Source: Symbiodinium natans
Taxonomy: Eukaryota > Sar > Dinophyceae > Suessiales > Symbiodiniaceae
Length of the DNA stretch: 64,000 nucleotides
NCBI GenBank assembly: GCA_905221605.1
Contig: CAJNDS010002095.1
Location: forward strand, 111,001 to 175,000
Reading direction: 5' to 3'
Part shown: positions 63,003 through 64,000 of the stretch, one piece after another
Layout: each line of letters opens with the position of its first letter
How positions within the stretch are numbered: position 1 is the stretch's first letter
Notes under the pieces: model-generated
Database searches by the model: none
What the model saw: the letters and a program-made list of their open reading frames with translations, nothing else
Told to the model about the DNA's origin: nothing
Program-made: the position numbers and the translations under genes

Positions 63003-63278
63003 ATGGAACAAGAGCCGCAGCTCACTTGCGGGGAAATTCGAGTACTTCGCAGGGCTTTGCGAGTCTTGTGGTTGTACTTGGCCTTGCGCTTTGTCCACGG
63101 CACAACTTGGTGGTCTGGAACAGTGCTTACTTTGGTTGATTTGCCGCAGTCACTTCGCGCAGAAAGGCTGCGCAGAATTGGTGGTTGGTCCAACCTACTT
63201 TTCCAGCTGGTGAGACTTTGCTTGGCCTACGCGATTTGGCCACTTCACCGAATCCTCCGTGACTTGCGTGAAGAATAG
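63003..63278 (+). CDS. Small hydrophobic protein, 91 aa, unknown
   Basis: ATG to TAG. It starts MEQEPQLTCGEIRVLRRALR and then has hydrophobic stretches (VLWLYLALRFVHG, LLFQLVRLCLAYAIW) compatible with one or two membrane-associated helices, ending in a charged tail. Fourteen bases before the ATG is CCTTTTCCCCTTAG, a good acceptor for cis- or spliced-leader trans-splicing. The alternative frame from 62995 looks less protein-like. It may be a third product of the retroelement or an adjacent gene. No family recognised. Confidence 0.5.
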   Translation: MEQEPQLTCGEIRVLRRALRVLWLYLALRFVHGTTWWSGTVLTLVDLPQSLRAERLRRIGGWSNLLFQLVRLCLAYAIWPLHRILRDLREE

Positions 63279-63309
63279 AGTGGTGCAGTACTTTTGGTAG
63301 CCGGAGAGA

Positions 63310-64000
63310 ATGCCGCCGAAGGCGATTGAAGAGGCGCAGCATTGGACTTTGGAGATGCATCAGCGAGCCTTTGTCCAGGACACTTACGCCTCATTTTCGA
63401 CTTTCTCCAACTTTTGGCGACATGAGGTCTTTATGTCGATACTTTTCAGTGGATTGCAGAAGGAGAGACTTACAATTCGGCAACTTCTGTTGATTCCACG
63501 AGATCCGAGAACCAACTTTCTGTTGGTGGTGCCGCTCTTGTTCGTGCTTTTTCCGGGACTTTATCATCCTGGTTCAAGGCAGTACCCAGGACTTTATCAC
63601 TCAGTCCATGGGCCTCCTTTGTACTTTACCTTCGAGCTGCAATGGATTACTTCATTGGCAATCGAGATGCTGGGAGTCCACTTGTTTTCTCCTCAAGAAA
63701 TTAACTTCATGCCGTGGACGTGTTACATTGTGTTGCCGCGGTCGACTTGGGCAAGGCTTATGCAGCGACTTGTGACACAAAGGGTGCTTGTCATTACCCC
63801 AGCCGACTTGGTTTGGACTTCTGGGATGTTGAATGTAGGGTTCTCCCTACGATCAACTTTACTATTCACCATATTTAACTTTCAGTTTCATCCTGGGAGA
63901 GCAGAGTATCAAGAATCATTCGTTGCACTTGGCTTCAGTATCTCTGGTCAAACTTTCGGTGCAATGATGTCTTCTGGAGGCAACATATGGAACAGACGAT
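63310..64000 (+). CDS. Open reading frame running off the window, at least 230 codons, unknown
   Basis: First ATG after an in-frame TAG at 63298-63300. It stays open to the last base. It starts MPPKAIEEAQHWTLEMHQRA. It has a hydrophobic segment FLLVVPLLFVLFPGLYHPG around residues 69-87 and a second mixed segment near WITSLAIEMLGVHLF. The 31-base gap after the 91-aa frame and the shared ACTT-rich codon choice tie it to the same unit. It could be an envelope-like or accessory frame downstream of Pol, or a host membrane protein. No family recognised. Confidence 0.55.
   Translation, partial: MPPKAIEEAQHWTLEMHQRAFVQDTYASFSTFSNFWRHEVFMSILFSGLQKERLTIRQLLLIPRDPRTNFLLVVPLLFVLFPGLYHPGSRQYPGLYHSVHGPPLYFTFELQWITSLAIEMLGVHLFSPQEINFMPWTCYIVLPRSTWARLMQRLVTQRVLVITPADLVWTSGMLNVGFSLRSTLLFTIFNFQFHPGRAEYQESFVALGFSISGQTFGAMMSSGGNIWNRR

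Larger units (their letters stand above)
56466..64000 (+). mobile_element. Ty1/copia-like LTR retrotransposon, right end outside window
   Basis: Domain order Gag, CCHC knuckle, protease, integrase, reverse transcriptase, RNase H is that of Ty1/copia (Pseudoviridae-type) elements. The left limit is set by the start of an ACTT-rich composition just after the GTT microsatellite. A TGTTGATAACC at 56,180 and a CA at 56,623-56,624 before a primer-binding-like site could bound a 5' LTR of about 440 bp that contains the microsatellite. No matching 3' LTR is seen by 64,000, so the element either extends further or has lost it. Confidence 0.75.

Overview
The window looks like nuclear DNA of a dinoflagellate, most likely of the Symbiodiniaceae or Suessiales. 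This is an inference. It rests on abundant Arabidopsis-type telomere heptamers (TTTAGGG), a 2005-residue Ty1/copia-type Gag-Pol protein with a lysine/glycine-rich, single-CCHC Gag, small exons bounded by GT, GC and possibly GA donors, and genes that mostly share one strand. I saw no bacterial features, rRNA, tRNA or CRISPR.

Positions 1 to about 56,000 are dominated by interstitial telomere-like repeats. (TTTAGGG)n and (CCCTAAA)n tracts of tens to about 350 bp alternate in both orientations, and some have drifted to homogeneous variants (TTAAGGG, TCTAGGG, TTCAGGG, TTGAGGG, TTTATAGGG, TTTAGGGG). At least seven families of short inverted-repeat elements of about 100-240 bp, microsatellites and long homopolymer runs are embedded among them.

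GC-rich unique islands of 20-360 bp lie between the repeats. Read by eye, many behave as exons: an AG acceptor, a protein-like frame, then a GT or GC donor, with codon phases that match across successive islands. I reconstruct a head-to-tail series of minus-strand genes: model A (about 55.7 to 49.4 kb, ending in a membrane segment and stop), model C (about 48.6 to 42.2 kb, partial), model B (40.5 to 30.8 kb, 13 phase-consistent exons from ATG to stop, 750 nt), exon groups at 30.2-19.2 kb, model D (18.7 to 12.8 kb, 11 phase-consistent exons) and model F (11.1 to 6.1 kb). A few exon-like islands at 0.75-5 kb and 8.3 kb read on the plus strand. If this is right, the introns are built mostly of telomere-like repeat. 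In many cases the heptamer itself supplies the 5' splice site (G|GTTTAG), and at 8.25 kb also the 3' site (TTTAG|G). None of the encoded proteins could be assigned to a family with confidence.

From about 56.46 kb to the right edge the base composition changes completely. A (GTT)n microsatellite leads into a plus-strand Ty1/copia-like retrotransposon (56,670-62,687) with Gag, zinc knuckle, protease, integrase, reverse transcriptase and RNase H. The third integrase DD35E residue is glycine. Two further open frames follow, the second running off the window. The whole segment, coding and non-coding, carries a striking excess of the word ACTT in all codon phases.

All splice models are by-eye inferences with no transcript support.
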